Shown here piece by piece: positions 1-6,736 of a stretch of 10,712 nt of DNA (position 1 is its first letter; every line of letters begins with the position of its first letter). Position numbers and translations under genes: made by a program. A model generated the notes under the pieces. That model did no database searches. It was given only the letters and a program-made list of their open reading frames with translations, and was not told the origin of the DNA. The stretch comes from Acidobacteriota bacterium. Its GTDB lineage: Bacteria > Acidobacteriota > Terriglobia > Acidiferrales > UBA7541. The stretch covers positions 251 to 10,962 of the forward strand of contig PLZZ01000154.1 in NCBI GenBank assembly GCA_003153585.1, read 5' to 3'.

Positions 1-450
1 GACCGCGTCGGACGGCGGATACTGTTGCTAACCGGAATTGCCGGTATGGCCGTTACGCTCGGCGTTCTCGGCTTCATCTTCCGCGAGTCCGCTTCAGCAC
101 ACGACGCCGCGTTCGGCCAACTCGCCGTGATCACGCTGATGGCGTACGTAGCCTTCTTCGCGATAAGCCTGGGCCCAATTTTCTGGCTTCTCATCTCCGA
201 AATCTACCCGCTGAAAGTACGAGGCTCGGCCGAAGGAACTGCGGCCTCTTCAAACTGGGCGGCAAACTTCGTGGTCTCGCTCACTTTCCTCACCCTGGTG
301 GAAAAGTTCGGTCCTACTTGGACTTTCTGGCTCTACGGTGTTCTCTCCATCGCCGCGTGGGTCTTCTCCTACAAGCTCGTGCCCGAAACCAAAGGCCGCA
401 CCCTAGAAGAAATCGAAGCCTTCTGGCACCGGGATAAATCCCAGGCGTAA
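1..450 (+). CDS. Sugar porter family MFS transporter, C-terminal fragment (5' end outside window)
   Basis: Inner-membrane secondary transporter of the MFS sugar porter family (TC 2.A.1.1), which usually moves a sugar by proton symport or facilitated diffusion. The frame is open from base 1, so the gene starts upstream; 149 residues are visible, roughly the last third of a 450-500 residue protein. Three family signatures appear in the expected order: D-R-V-G-R-R at visible residues 1-6 (loop between TM8 and TM9), G-P-I-F-W...E-I-Y-P...V-R-G around residues 57-75 (TM10 and the following loop), and P-E-T-K-G-R-T-L-E-E-I-E near the C-terminus. Four or more hydrophobic helices lie between them. 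The stop is TAA at 448-450. It converges on the VWA gene, whose stop codon starts 42 bp away. The substrate cannot be told from this fragment; XylE/GalP/AraE-like sugar uptake is the family expectation. Confidence 0.93.
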   Translation, partial: DRVGRRILLLTGIAGMAVTLGVLGFIFRESASAHDAAFGQLAVITLMAYVAFFAISLGPIFWLLISEIYPLKVRGSAEGTAASSNWAANFVVSLTFLTLVEKFGPTWTFWLYGVLSIAAWVFSYKLVPETKGRTLEEIEAFWHRDKSQA

Positions 451-491
451 ACGTCATGAAAATATATTGGGGATGCGACGTGGGCGCGCGG

Positions 492-2810
492 TTAGCGCGA
501 TGGCGGTTTGGGAGTTTCAGCAGGGGGAGTTGGGCTCGCAGGCGTCGTAGCGGGACTTGGTGCACTCTGCGCGGGCGGCGGGTATTGCAGCGCGAGGTAA
601 GCGCGGTTGAACGCAGAGTGTTGCGTTCCCGGCGCGATCACGACAGCTTGAACGGTGTAGCGTCCGCCCTGCAGTTTCGCCAGGGGCAAGCTGATGCGGA
701 ACGACGCCGTGTACTTCTTGGCATCCACTTCCGAGGGCGCCAACAAGGGGGTCGCGTTCACCTGCAACCCATTCCGAAAAAAAATCAATCCCGCACGAAG
801 CGAGTTTCCATCGAACGCTTCTTTGTTTTCGGTTTTTTCCGGAAAGTAAGCCTGGAAGAAAACATACAGCGTCTGGCTTTGCGTAAACAAACGCGTCACG
901 CTGGGGACGATTGTTTCCCCGTTGATTTCGAGCGGCGAGTTCGCGAGCTTGGCCCGCACTCCCTGCCCTTTGGTCTGGACCTCCGATGATTTCTGCACCG
1001 GTACAAGCTGGCTCGAAAGCAGCACCGAGCTCAACGTCATCTTGCCCGGCTGCGCCGGCGCGACGACCAGGTTTTCTTCGAACGTGCCGATCTTCCCCGA
1101 CTCATTTTCGCGCGCAACAAATTTCAGCCGATAATTCCCCGGCGCAAGCACGACGCCGCCCTGATACAGCAGATTCTTTTGATTTATCTGCTGAAACCGC
1201 TCGGGGTCCAGGTTCACTTGCGTTGTGTCGCGCAATTGCGCGACCGCTTGCCCGGAGGGCACCGCGCGGACATCGACCGCAAAATCAAATTCGGCCTCCC
1301 GCTTTCCATGCTTTTCAGCCCAATCGAGCGCGCTCGCGGAAATCTTGGCTGCGACGGGAATGTAGGTCTGCTGCTCGCTCAGTCGAAACATCCCAGTCTC
1401 GACTGCAACCGGGAGCTCGACGACAGGGTTGTCCGAATTCACCGCGTCGGCTAGCTGCTGATCGCGATCTTCCTTTTCCAAGTGCTGGAAATCGCGCGGC
1501 GCGTAATAGCCCTCGCGATAACGGATGTGCGCGCCCGGCGCGCTGACCTTCACGCGAATCGCGCGCCAGCGCCCATCGCGTTTCACATCGGCGCCCAGAC
1601 GGTAGCCGATCAGGTAGTATCCGGTGTTGTCCTGCTGAATCTTCGGGAACGCTTCGCTGAGATCCCCCAAATCAAAAAAGGCTTTCCCTCCCGTGTCGGT
1701 GGAAAGAGTGGCGAGCGTGTCGCGCGAATCTTCGCGCTGGTCGGTCTGGTGAAACACGGAGGCGCCGGTGAACATCGAAGTCCCAGTGGCGGCGTTCGTG
1801 GTGGTATCCCCACCCGGCGGGACCGCAAACAATCCGCGCGAGTCGATCGAATAGATCGAAACGTCAGCGCGATTTGCAGCATCGGTAGCGGCTCGCAGCT
1901 GCGTGCGGTTTTCTTCGCCGGTTTGGGTAATGCCGCCGGTGAATTCGACGAGCGCCTTTCTTCCCGGAATCCCGCCGAGAACATTTGCCAAACCTTCCAC
2001 AGCGGCGAGCTTCTGGTCGGTGTTGAAGACGTTGAATTCGGTCTCGTCAGGCGTGAAGGCCGCTCCGGTATATTCCTGAACGTCATACTCGCCGTTTTCT
2101 GCCGCAGCGTAGAGAGGGCTGGCGAGGTCGGACGAGCTGTTGGCGGTCAATTGCGCGATGGCTTTGTTGATGGTCGCGCGATCGTTGGTGAAATTTGCGA
2201 GCACGGTGATTCTTGTGGAAAAAGCGACGACGGCGACGACGTCCGCTTTAGTCATCTGCTGCTTGACGAATTTCTGCGCGGCGTCATGCGCGCGGATCAA
2301 GTCGTCGGTCTGCATGGACGTTATGTCGAAGAAAAGGACGATGAGGCGGCGATCGCGCAGTTGATCGCTGATTGCTTCCGCCGAGGGCGCGTTCGGCCCG
2401 TCATTATCAACTGGCACGACAATGGGCTTAGCGTCCTCTGCTCCCGCGGCTTCGATGCTTTCTATGTCCGCGTAAGAAAAACTGGAAATATCCTGCCGCT
2501 TGCCATTATCCGTGACGACGAATTGGTCCGCGCGCAATCCCTTGATAGGCTTGCCGGACTTGTCTGTCACTTCGACGTCAATGCGAACCAGATCCGATGA
2601 TGTGCGGAGGACCGAGACCGGGCTTTGTTTGGAAGACTGAGGCGAACCGGGCACTGAAGCCGGCATGGGGACGGCGACAGGCGCAGACTGGTTTGTGGAA
2701 GGCTGGGCCGAGGGATTGGCAGATTGCTGTGGAGACTGTGCCAGGGCCAATCCTGCGACCAGGAACGCCACAACCAAGGGAGGCGCGATTGTGCGAGCGA
2801 ATTTCCTCAT
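492..2810 (-). CDS. Secreted VWA-domain protein, acidobacterial TIGR03436 type, degenerate MIDAS
   Basis: A 772-residue exported protein of unknown precise role. Residues 1-24 look like a Sec signal peptide (R-K-F-A-R, then a hydrophobic core, then A-L-A before Q25). A Ser/Pro/Gln-rich stretch follows to about 65. Residues 70-112 hold the acidobacterial pre-VWA motif (V-R-I-D-V-E-V-T-D-K-S-G-K-P-I-K-G-L...D-N-G). A VWA-like fold covers about 153-405, and R-E-G-Y-Y-A-P at 432-438 closes the TIGR03436 region. A further 330 residues, predicted mostly beta, end in a Pro/Ala/Thr-rich tail. The MIDAS (metal-ion-dependent adhesion site) position reads D-I-T-S-M (162-166) instead of D-x-S-x-S, and F-T-G-G (290-293) replaces the usual S-D-G, so metal binding is doubtful. 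Its ATG overlaps the stop of the receptor gene by one base and has no clear Shine-Dalgarno sequence, so it is probably translated by coupling. A periplasmic or surface binding role with the receptor is inference. Confidence 0.92.
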   Translation of the reverse strand: MRKFARTIAPPLVVAFLVAGLALAQSPQQSANPSAQPSTNQSAPVAVPMPASVPGSPQSSKQSPVSVLRTSSDLVRIDVEVTDKSGKPIKGLRADQFVVTDNGKRQDISSFSYADIESIEAAGAEDAKPIVVPVDNDGPNAPSAEAISDQLRDRRLIVLFFDITSMQTDDLIRAHDAAQKFVKQQMTKADVVAVVAFSTRITVLANFTNDRATINKAIAQLTANSSSDLASPLYAAAENGEYDVQEYTGAAFTPDETEFNVFNTDQKLAAVEGLANVLGGIPGRKALVEFTGGITQTGEENRTQLRAATDAANRADVSIYSIDSRGLFAVPPGGDTTTNAATGTSMFTGASVFHQTDQREDSRDTLATLSTDTGGKAFFDLGDLSEAFPKIQQDNTGYYLIGYRLGADVKRDGRWRAIRVKVSAPGAHIRYREGYYAPRDFQHLEKEDRDQQLADAVNSDNPVVELPVAVETGMFRLSEQQTYIPVAAKISASALDWAEKHGKREAEFDFAVDVRAVPSGQAVAQLRDTTQVNLDPERFQQINQKNLLYQGGVVLAPGNYRLKFVARENESGKIGTFEENLVVAPAQPGKMTLSSVLLSSQLVPVQKSSEVQTKGQGVRAKLANSPLEINGETIVPSVTRLFTQSQTLYVFFQAYFPEKTENKEAFDGNSLRAGLIFFRNGLQVNATPLLAPSEVDAKKYTASFRISLPLAKLQGGRYTVQAVVIAPGTQHSAFNRAYLALQYPPPAQSAPSPATTPASPTPPAETPKPPSR

Positions 2811-2812
2811 CA
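2808..2812 (-). promoter_or_regulatory. TGATG stop/start overlap coupling receptor and VWA translation
   Basis: On the minus strand the receptor stop TGA (2812-2810) and the VWA start ATG (2810-2808) share one base. The preceding 20 bases (C-terminal codons of the receptor) contain no good Shine-Dalgarno match, so ribosomes finishing the receptor probably restart on the VWA gene. This points to fixed co-production of the two envelope proteins from one mRNA. Confidence 0.8.
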
Positions 2813-5800
2813 GAAGTTATACCGGATCATAACATCCATGGTGCGCATCGATCCCGCGCTGGTCACGCGGCCAAATGACGACGAGCCTAGTGTCGCAGAA
2901 AGTCCCGAGAAACTTGGAGTATTGGAAAGATTTTGGACTTCCCAGCGAACGTCCAAGTGATGCCGCTCTTGCGGGCCGAACCGAAAAGATTTCGCGAGCG
3001 AGGCGTTCCAAGAGAATTTACAGGGCCCCTCAATTGCGCCGCGGTGCTCGTCGCCATAAGTGGTGGGAGCGGGCGTGGTGAAAGCGGCGGTGTTGAAAAA
3101 ATTGAGCGGCGCCCCTCCGCAAATGCCTACGTTCGGATTGCCCACCTGTTGTGCGCGGAGCGAAAAACTCGCTCCTGTTCCATTGTCGGACGCAGTGCCA
3201 CCGAGGTAAGCCGTAACCGGCGTGCCTGTTTGCCAAGTTACGATGTTCTGAAGCCGCCAATTGCCGAGAACATGTTCGGCCCATCCGCGGTTTCCATAGC
3301 GATGGCGCTCGCCGAAGGGCAATTCGTACACGGAGAAAAGGCGGGCTTGATGGCGGACATCAAATGATGAGAGTCCACGCTCTGCGGCAAAATTGCCGTC
3401 TTGCTGAACTACGATCGGCGTGGTGCCGCCAATCGTGCTGGCGTTATCCAGAGATTTGGCAAAGGTGTAGAACGCCTGCACGGAAACACCCTTCGTGAAT
3501 CGGTGAACCAAGCGCACTTGAAGGGCGTTGTATATCGAATTCGCGCCGGATTGATCGTAATAAAAGCTATTGGCATTTGGGATCTGCAGGGCGTTTTGCG
3601 TGTTCAGCGGGCTGGTACCCAGAGGAGCCCGATTCGGAGCGCGGAGCAGATCCAAGTTTGTTCCCTTGGTGCCGGTGTAGGTCAGATCCAAAATCCAATT
3701 CTGAGTGAACGATGTCTCAGTGCCCAAGGTCCAAATCTGTGCGCTTCCGTTTTTGTAAAATGGGTTAACGCCACCCTTATTGGAGATGGTACTGCTCCCC
3801 GGAAAACCATTTTGCAGCGTGAGAACCTGCGTGGCTGAGGTAATGAGGTTTTCCGATGTGGCGAAGGGCGGTTCATATGCGAGATATTGCTGCGCGAGAT
3901 TGTTGTAAATCGCTTCGTTGTAGAAAATCGAGTATCCGCCGCGAATGACGGTCTTGGGCTTGATCATTTTCGGCACCCAGGCGAATCCAATCCGCGGCGC
4001 CCAATTTCCGTAATCGCCGTGGACGAGAGCCTGCGGATAGCGGCCGTCAAACGTTCCCAGCCCACCAGGCGTGACCACGTCAACTTGCGTGGCCGTGGAA
4101 TTCAAATCGAGATTAGCGATCTGGTTGTTCTCTTCTACCGGGGGCGTAGCGGCTTCGTAGCGCAGGCCAAAGAGAAGAGTGAGTTGCTTGTTCACTCGCC
4201 AGTCGTCCTGGGCATAGGTAATAAAATCCCAACTGCGCAGATAGATGTTGGGCCCAAATTGTACGGTCGTGCTGTAAGGCAGACCCAAAAGGAAATCGGC
4301 AATCTCGTAGAAGGGCTCGGTCTGAGGACTGAGTGGTACAGGCTGGCCAGTCGAAGTCAATTGTGAGGTCATCACACCGGTAAAATTAAATAACCCTCGC
4401 GGCTGAGGATTGGATTCGGAGTTGAGCTGGATGCGGCGCACCTCACCCCCAAAGGTCATTGTGTGTTTCCCGTGAACCCACTTCAAACTGTCCCCCAAGC
4501 GGAACGTCTGGTTGCGAACGAGCGAGGGAACCGGATCGTTCAACCCGGAAAGGCTGGTGAAACTGATCGCGGGAATGCCGAAAGTGAGTGGATCAGTGGA
4601 GACCCCGGTAATTCCGAGATTTCCTGCGATGTTGTTCTTGAAGGAATTATCGCTGAGTATTTGAGTGCGACTCCGGCTCCAGTTCAGCTGCGTGCTTTCC
4701 ACGAGGTGCGGGCTCCAGTTGTGCGAAAGCCCCAGAGTCACCGACTGATTCAAACTTGATTGAGTGCCGGCCGTGTCCGGAAAATTGCCGAAAGTGTTCT
4801 GCCGCTGGGAATTCAGATTGTAAGCCCCGTTCAGGCTGAACTTGGAATTGATGGTGTGAATCACGTGGAGGTTCAAAATGTCGTTATTTATCGGCACGGT
4901 CGTTTGCAACAAAAAGTTTTGCACGCTTCCGGGCAGGTTCGCCATGGGATAAAAGGCGAGGAGCCCCGCGGCAGCGGAATTTATTGCCGGAATTTGGCAT
5001 CCGTTGCCAAGAGGAGTGCGCGGGCCGGTGAAATTCGAAAATGGATTGAATATCGTAATCCCGAGGCCGCAGAAGTCTCCGGTGCGTTCAGCCGCCGTAG
5101 GCACGGTGGAATAAGTGTCTAGCGCACTCGATTGAATCTCATGCTGGTAGTTGATGAAGAAATATGTGCGGTCGCTGCCATTATAAATGTGAGGGATTTT
5201 TAGCGGGCCCCCTAGATTGCCACCAAAGCGCTCGTCGTAGAAGCTAGGCTTAGGAACCTGGTTTCCCGTAATTGAATACGGTTTGGCATCCAGCGCGGAA
5301 TTCGAATAGCGGTCGTAAAAACTAAATCGAACGCGGTTCACCGTTTGACGGCCCAATCTTCCTCGCCCTCCAAACATTCCTCCGCCACCGCCTCCACCGG
5401 GGCCACCCGGCCCGCCTGCCCCACCAGGGCCTCCGGGGCCGCCTTGACCGAAAAGTTGTCCACCGCCGCGACCACCAGGACCGCCGCCAGGAGTGCCGGG
5501 GATTATTCCGCCGAGGCCGGAACTTCCGGGGCCGCCGCTCATGAGGCTCTGGCCCACGGTTCCTTGCAACAAGAAAGAATCGGAGGTCGCATTTGAATTA
5601 TTGCCGGCCGAAAGCGCGAGTCCGGCCTGAGGCCCTTCGTTCCCGGAGGCGTTCGTTTCCGTTGCTTGCGGATTTGTTCCTTCGCCCGTCAATTCGGTCT
5701 GTTCGAAACCGCCCCCTGCCAGGCCTGCACTGATTGCATTGGTCACTCCCGCCGGCAATTGTCCTCTGCCTCCGGGTCCTCTCCCAGAGCCCGCTGAGTT

Positions 5801-6292
5801 CGAGCCTGGAGCATTCGCGGAATTCGCGGGGTTCTGACCACGAGCCTGCCTGTTTCCGGCAGAGCTTGGCCGATTTGAGGAAGGGTTTCCGGGAGTCGCC
5901 GAAAGCTCTGCGAGAGTTGCGACGCGAAGGACGACCGGAACGGGACCTGGCGGAACAATGGGAACTTCGACAACGAGCGATGATTGGACAAATCCAAGCT
6001 GACTTGCCTCTATTCGATATTTCCCGTCGGCGATCTGCGGAAATTCAAACTTGCCGGTTTGGTCGGTCCAGCTCATCCACACTTTATTTGTGACGGTGTC
6101 AATCAAGCGCACCGTAGCACCCGGAACGGGTGTGCCTTCGGACGTCCGAACGATTCCAATGACTGCTGATGGCGGGTTTGCAGACTGCTGAGCCGAACTC
6201 GGATGCGCCGACGGCAGCCAAAATAAAAAACCCACCAAAAGTTGTTCCCATCGCAAACGGCGACTCGAACTTCCTCGAGCCGGTGAGTTCAT
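2810..6292 (-). CDS. TonB-dependent-receptor-like outer-membrane protein with carboxypeptidase-regulatory-like domain
   Basis: A large outer-membrane beta-barrel protein, 1160 residues from the chosen ATG. Signal peptide at about 1-34 (R-R-L-R, a hydrophobic stretch, then S-S-A before Q-Q). Carboxypeptidase-regulatory-like beta-sandwich at about 43-125 (G-I-V-R-T-S-E-G-T-P-V-P-G-A-T-V, later G-K-F-E-F and G-K-Y-R-I). A Ser/Asn/Gly/Pro-rich region runs to about 235, S-D-S-F-L-L-Q-G follows near 237-244, and residues 250-312 are extremely Gly/Pro-rich. The barrel begins at about 318 with N-R-V-R-F-S-F-Y and R-F-G-G-N-L-G-G-P-L-K-I-P, and ends in R-Y-N-F; a terminal aromatic residue is the outer-membrane insertion signal. 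No TonB box or ordinary plug domain is recognisable. ATG 6292 is preferred over in-frame GTG 6310 because AAAGG lies 8 nt before it. First gene of a pair with the VWA gene. The imported ligand is unknown; large-polymer or siderophore uptake is only the family expectation. Confidence 0.93.
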   Translation of the reverse strand: MNSPARGSSSRRLRWEQLLVGFLFWLPSAHPSSAQQSANPPSAVIGIVRTSEGTPVPGATVRLIDTVTNKVWMSWTDQTGKFEFPQIADGKYRIEASQLGFVQSSLVVEVPIVPPGPVPVVLRVATLAELSATPGNPSSNRPSSAGNRQARGQNPANSANAPGSNSAGSGRGPGGRGQLPAGVTNAISAGLAGGGFEQTELTGEGTNPQATETNASGNEGPQAGLALSAGNNSNATSDSFLLQGTVGQSLMSGGPGSSGLGGIIPGTPGGGPGGRGGGQLFGQGGPGGPGGAGGPGGPGGGGGGGMFGGRGRLGRQTVNRVRFSFYDRYSNSALDAKPYSITGNQVPKPSFYDERFGGNLGGPLKIPHIYNGSDRTYFFINYQHEIQSSALDTYSTVPTAAERTGDFCGLGITIFNPFSNFTGPRTPLGNGCQIPAINSAAAGLLAFYPMANLPGSVQNFLLQTTVPINNDILNLHVIHTINSKFSLNGAYNLNSQRQNTFGNFPDTAGTQSSLNQSVTLGLSHNWSPHLVESTQLNWSRSRTQILSDNSFKNNIAGNLGITGVSTDPLTFGIPAISFTSLSGLNDPVPSLVRNQTFRLGDSLKWVHGKHTMTFGGEVRRIQLNSESNPQPRGLFNFTGVMTSQLTSTGQPVPLSPQTEPFYEIADFLLGLPYSTTVQFGPNIYLRSWDFITYAQDDWRVNKQLTLLFGLRYEAATPPVEENNQIANLDLNSTATQVDVVTPGGLGTFDGRYPQALVHGDYGNWAPRIGFAWVPKMIKPKTVIRGGYSIFYNEAIYNNLAQQYLAYEPPFATSENLITSATQVLTLQNGFPGSSTISNKGGVNPFYKNGSAQIWTLGTETSFTQNWILDLTYTGTKGTNLDLLRAPNRAPLGTSPLNTQNALQIPNANSFYYDQSGANSIYNALQVRLVHRFTKGVSVQAFYTFAKSLDNASTIGGTTPIVVQQDGNFAAERGLSSFDVRHQARLFSVYELPFGERHRYGNRGWAEHVLGNWRLQNIVTWQTGTPVTAYLGGTASDNGTGASFSLRAQQVGNPNVGICGGAPLNFFNTAAFTTPAPTTYGDEHRGAIEGPCKFSWNASLAKSFRFGPQERHHLDVRWEVQNLSNTPSFSGLSATLGSSSFGRVTSAGSMRTMDVMIRYNF
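5357..5545 (-). repeat. Gly/Pro-rich low-complexity coding tract in the receptor gene
   Basis: This part of the receptor gene encodes residues 250-312, made almost only of Gly with interspersed Pro, Arg and a few Met, Phe and Leu (units such as G-G-P-G-G-P-G-G and a run of seven Gly). On the + strand it reads as GC-rich CCG/CCA/CCT triplets. It joins the N-terminal regulatory-like domain to the barrel, in the place where a TonB receptor would normally have its plug. The tract is in frame and without stops, so it is a linker and not a break. Repetitive DNA of this kind can vary in length between strains. Confidence 0.85.
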
Positions 6293-6300
6293 GCTATTAG

Positions 6301-6305
6301 CCTTT
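6301..6305 (-). promoter_or_regulatory. Ribosome binding site of the receptor gene (decides the start)
   Basis: On the minus strand AAAGG lies 8 nt upstream of ATG 6292. The in-frame GTG at 6310 would place this site inside the coding region and has no comparable site of its own, so ATG 6292 is taken as the start. Confidence 0.6.
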
Positions 6306-6338
6306 GGCACTTGGCCGCTTCATTCACCGGGAGAGTTT

Positions 6339-6507
6339 CCATGGCAGGTTTAAGAATACGCATGGCAAATTGATTTGGCAGCGAGAACTCCGGATATTGT
6401 TTCCTGTACTGGCGGCCCTGGCCGGCTCCACAATTCCGAAATTGGGGTAGTCCCGCTTTCAGTTCATGGAGCCGGCCAGACCATAGAGAATTTGCCAAAC
6501 CTCATGG
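6339..6507. repeat. Long imperfect nested inverted repeat IR1 (receptor side)
   Basis: Three arm pairs nest in register. The outermost is 6339-6351 with 6497-6507: an 11-bp match (AAACCTCATGG on the right) with a 2-base bulge on the left. Next is 6363-6371 with 6489-6497 (TGGCAAATT / AATTTGCCA, 9 bp, sharing one base with the outer arm). Innermost is 6418-6430 with 6467-6479 (CTGGCCGGCTCCA / TGGAGCCGGCCAG, a perfect 13 bp). Positions 6404-6412 and 6481-6488 add a weaker match. The loop contains a small hairpin, CAATT/AATTG at 6431-6444. The left side has more unpaired sequence than the right. It could be a structured 5' leader of the receptor mRNA, an operator, or the remains of a palindromic mobile element; the sequence alone does not decide. 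Confidence 0.75.
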
Positions 6508-6532
6508 GGTCTGATTTCCCATGCGCATAAAT

Positions 6533-6653
6533 GATTCACTTTTCAGGGCGCGACAGTTCCAGAAATCCCGGGAGAGCCGTACGAGTTGATCGCTTGCGAT
6601 TCCATCTCAGGCAGTCCAAAAAGATGGAACTTCGCAGCCCTGAAAACGGAATC
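6533..6653. repeat. Long inverted repeat IR2 with 29-nt arms (small VWA side)
   Basis: Left arm 6533-6561 and right arm 6625-6653 are inverted copies, each 29 nt. They share 26 matching positions, with two adjacent mismatches and one single-base indel on each side. The core TTTTCAGGGC (6540-6549) is perfectly matched by GCCCTGAAAA (6637-6646), followed by GCGA and AGTTCCA blocks. The 63-nt centre has a compact ATCGC-TT-GCGAT palindrome at 6589-6600. The word ACAGTTCCA in the left arm (6553-6561) recurs at 6670-6678 in the next hairpin. No target-site duplication flanks the arms, and no transposase is present. A cruciform operator, an RNA leader structure or a small MITE (non-autonomous palindromic element) remnant are all possible. 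Confidence 0.8.
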
Positions 6654-6664
6654 CTCAAGCGAAA

Positions 6665-6686
6665 GCCGCACAGTTCCAAGTGCGGC
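6665..6686 (+). repeat. 7-bp-stem hairpin in the leader of the small VWA gene
   Basis: GCCGCAC (6665-6671) and GTGCGGC (6680-6686) form a perfect 7-bp stem around the 8-nt loop AGTTCCAA. The loop repeats the AGTTCCA word found in both arms of the neighbouring inverted repeat. An in-frame GTG at 6680 lies inside the stem, one reason to prefer ATG 6737 as the gene start. Confidence 0.6.
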
Positions 6687-6721
6687 GGACCACCCGATTG
6701 CCTGATCCAGGCCACGCAGCC

Positions 6722-6726
6722 GAAGG
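6722..6726 (+). promoter_or_regulatory. Probable ribosome binding site of the small VWA gene
   Basis: GAAGG lies 10 nt before ATG 6737, a slightly long but acceptable distance. The alternative in-frame GTG at 6680 lies in a hairpin stem and would add 19 residues before a signal peptide that already has a long basic n-region. Confidence 0.45.
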
Positions 6727-6736
6727 CGCTAAGTTC

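Larger units (their letters stand above)
6293..6736. other. Divergent intergenic region, non-coding, with nested inverted repeats
   Basis: The 444 bp lie between the start codons of the divergently transcribed receptor (-) and small VWA gene (+). Short open frames exist here on both strands (6289-6498 minus, 6531-6794 plus), but none resembles a known protein and all run through the inverted repeats, so I read the region as non-coding. It holds two long imperfect inverted repeats side by side (6339-6507 and 6533-6653), a hairpin at 6665-6686, and an 8-bp palindrome ATGCGCAT at 6521-6528. Each inverted repeat would fall in the leader of the nearer gene if transcription starts between them. I could not pick convincing -35/-10 pairs for either direction, and saw no recognisable riboswitch core. 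Confidence 0.7.

Noticed and set aside
451..491. Possible terminator between the sugar porter and the VWA gene
   Set aside because: Only a 5-bp match (ACGTC at 452-456 with GACGT at 477-481) with a 20-nt loop and no T-run; too weak to call.
1482..2600. 372-codon open frame on the + strand opposite the 772-residue VWA gene
   Set aside because: It lies wholly antisense to a gene with clear domain motifs and resembles no protein family. High GC content and codon bias make long antisense frames common.
6289..6498. 69-codon frame (-) just upstream of the receptor gene
   Set aside because: It overlaps the receptor start and the nested inverted repeat, has no recognisable motif and no convincing ribosome binding site. 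The region is better read as leader DNA.
6339..6653. Complete insertion sequence or MITE
   Set aside because: Inverted arms are present, but there is no transposase frame and no target-site duplication at the ends, and genome copy number cannot be seen here. Kept as repeats only.
6293..6736. Cobalamin or other known riboswitch upstream of the receptor
   Set aside because: TonB receptors often have a cobalamin riboswitch, but I see no B12-box-like core or other known aptamer signature, only inverted repeats.
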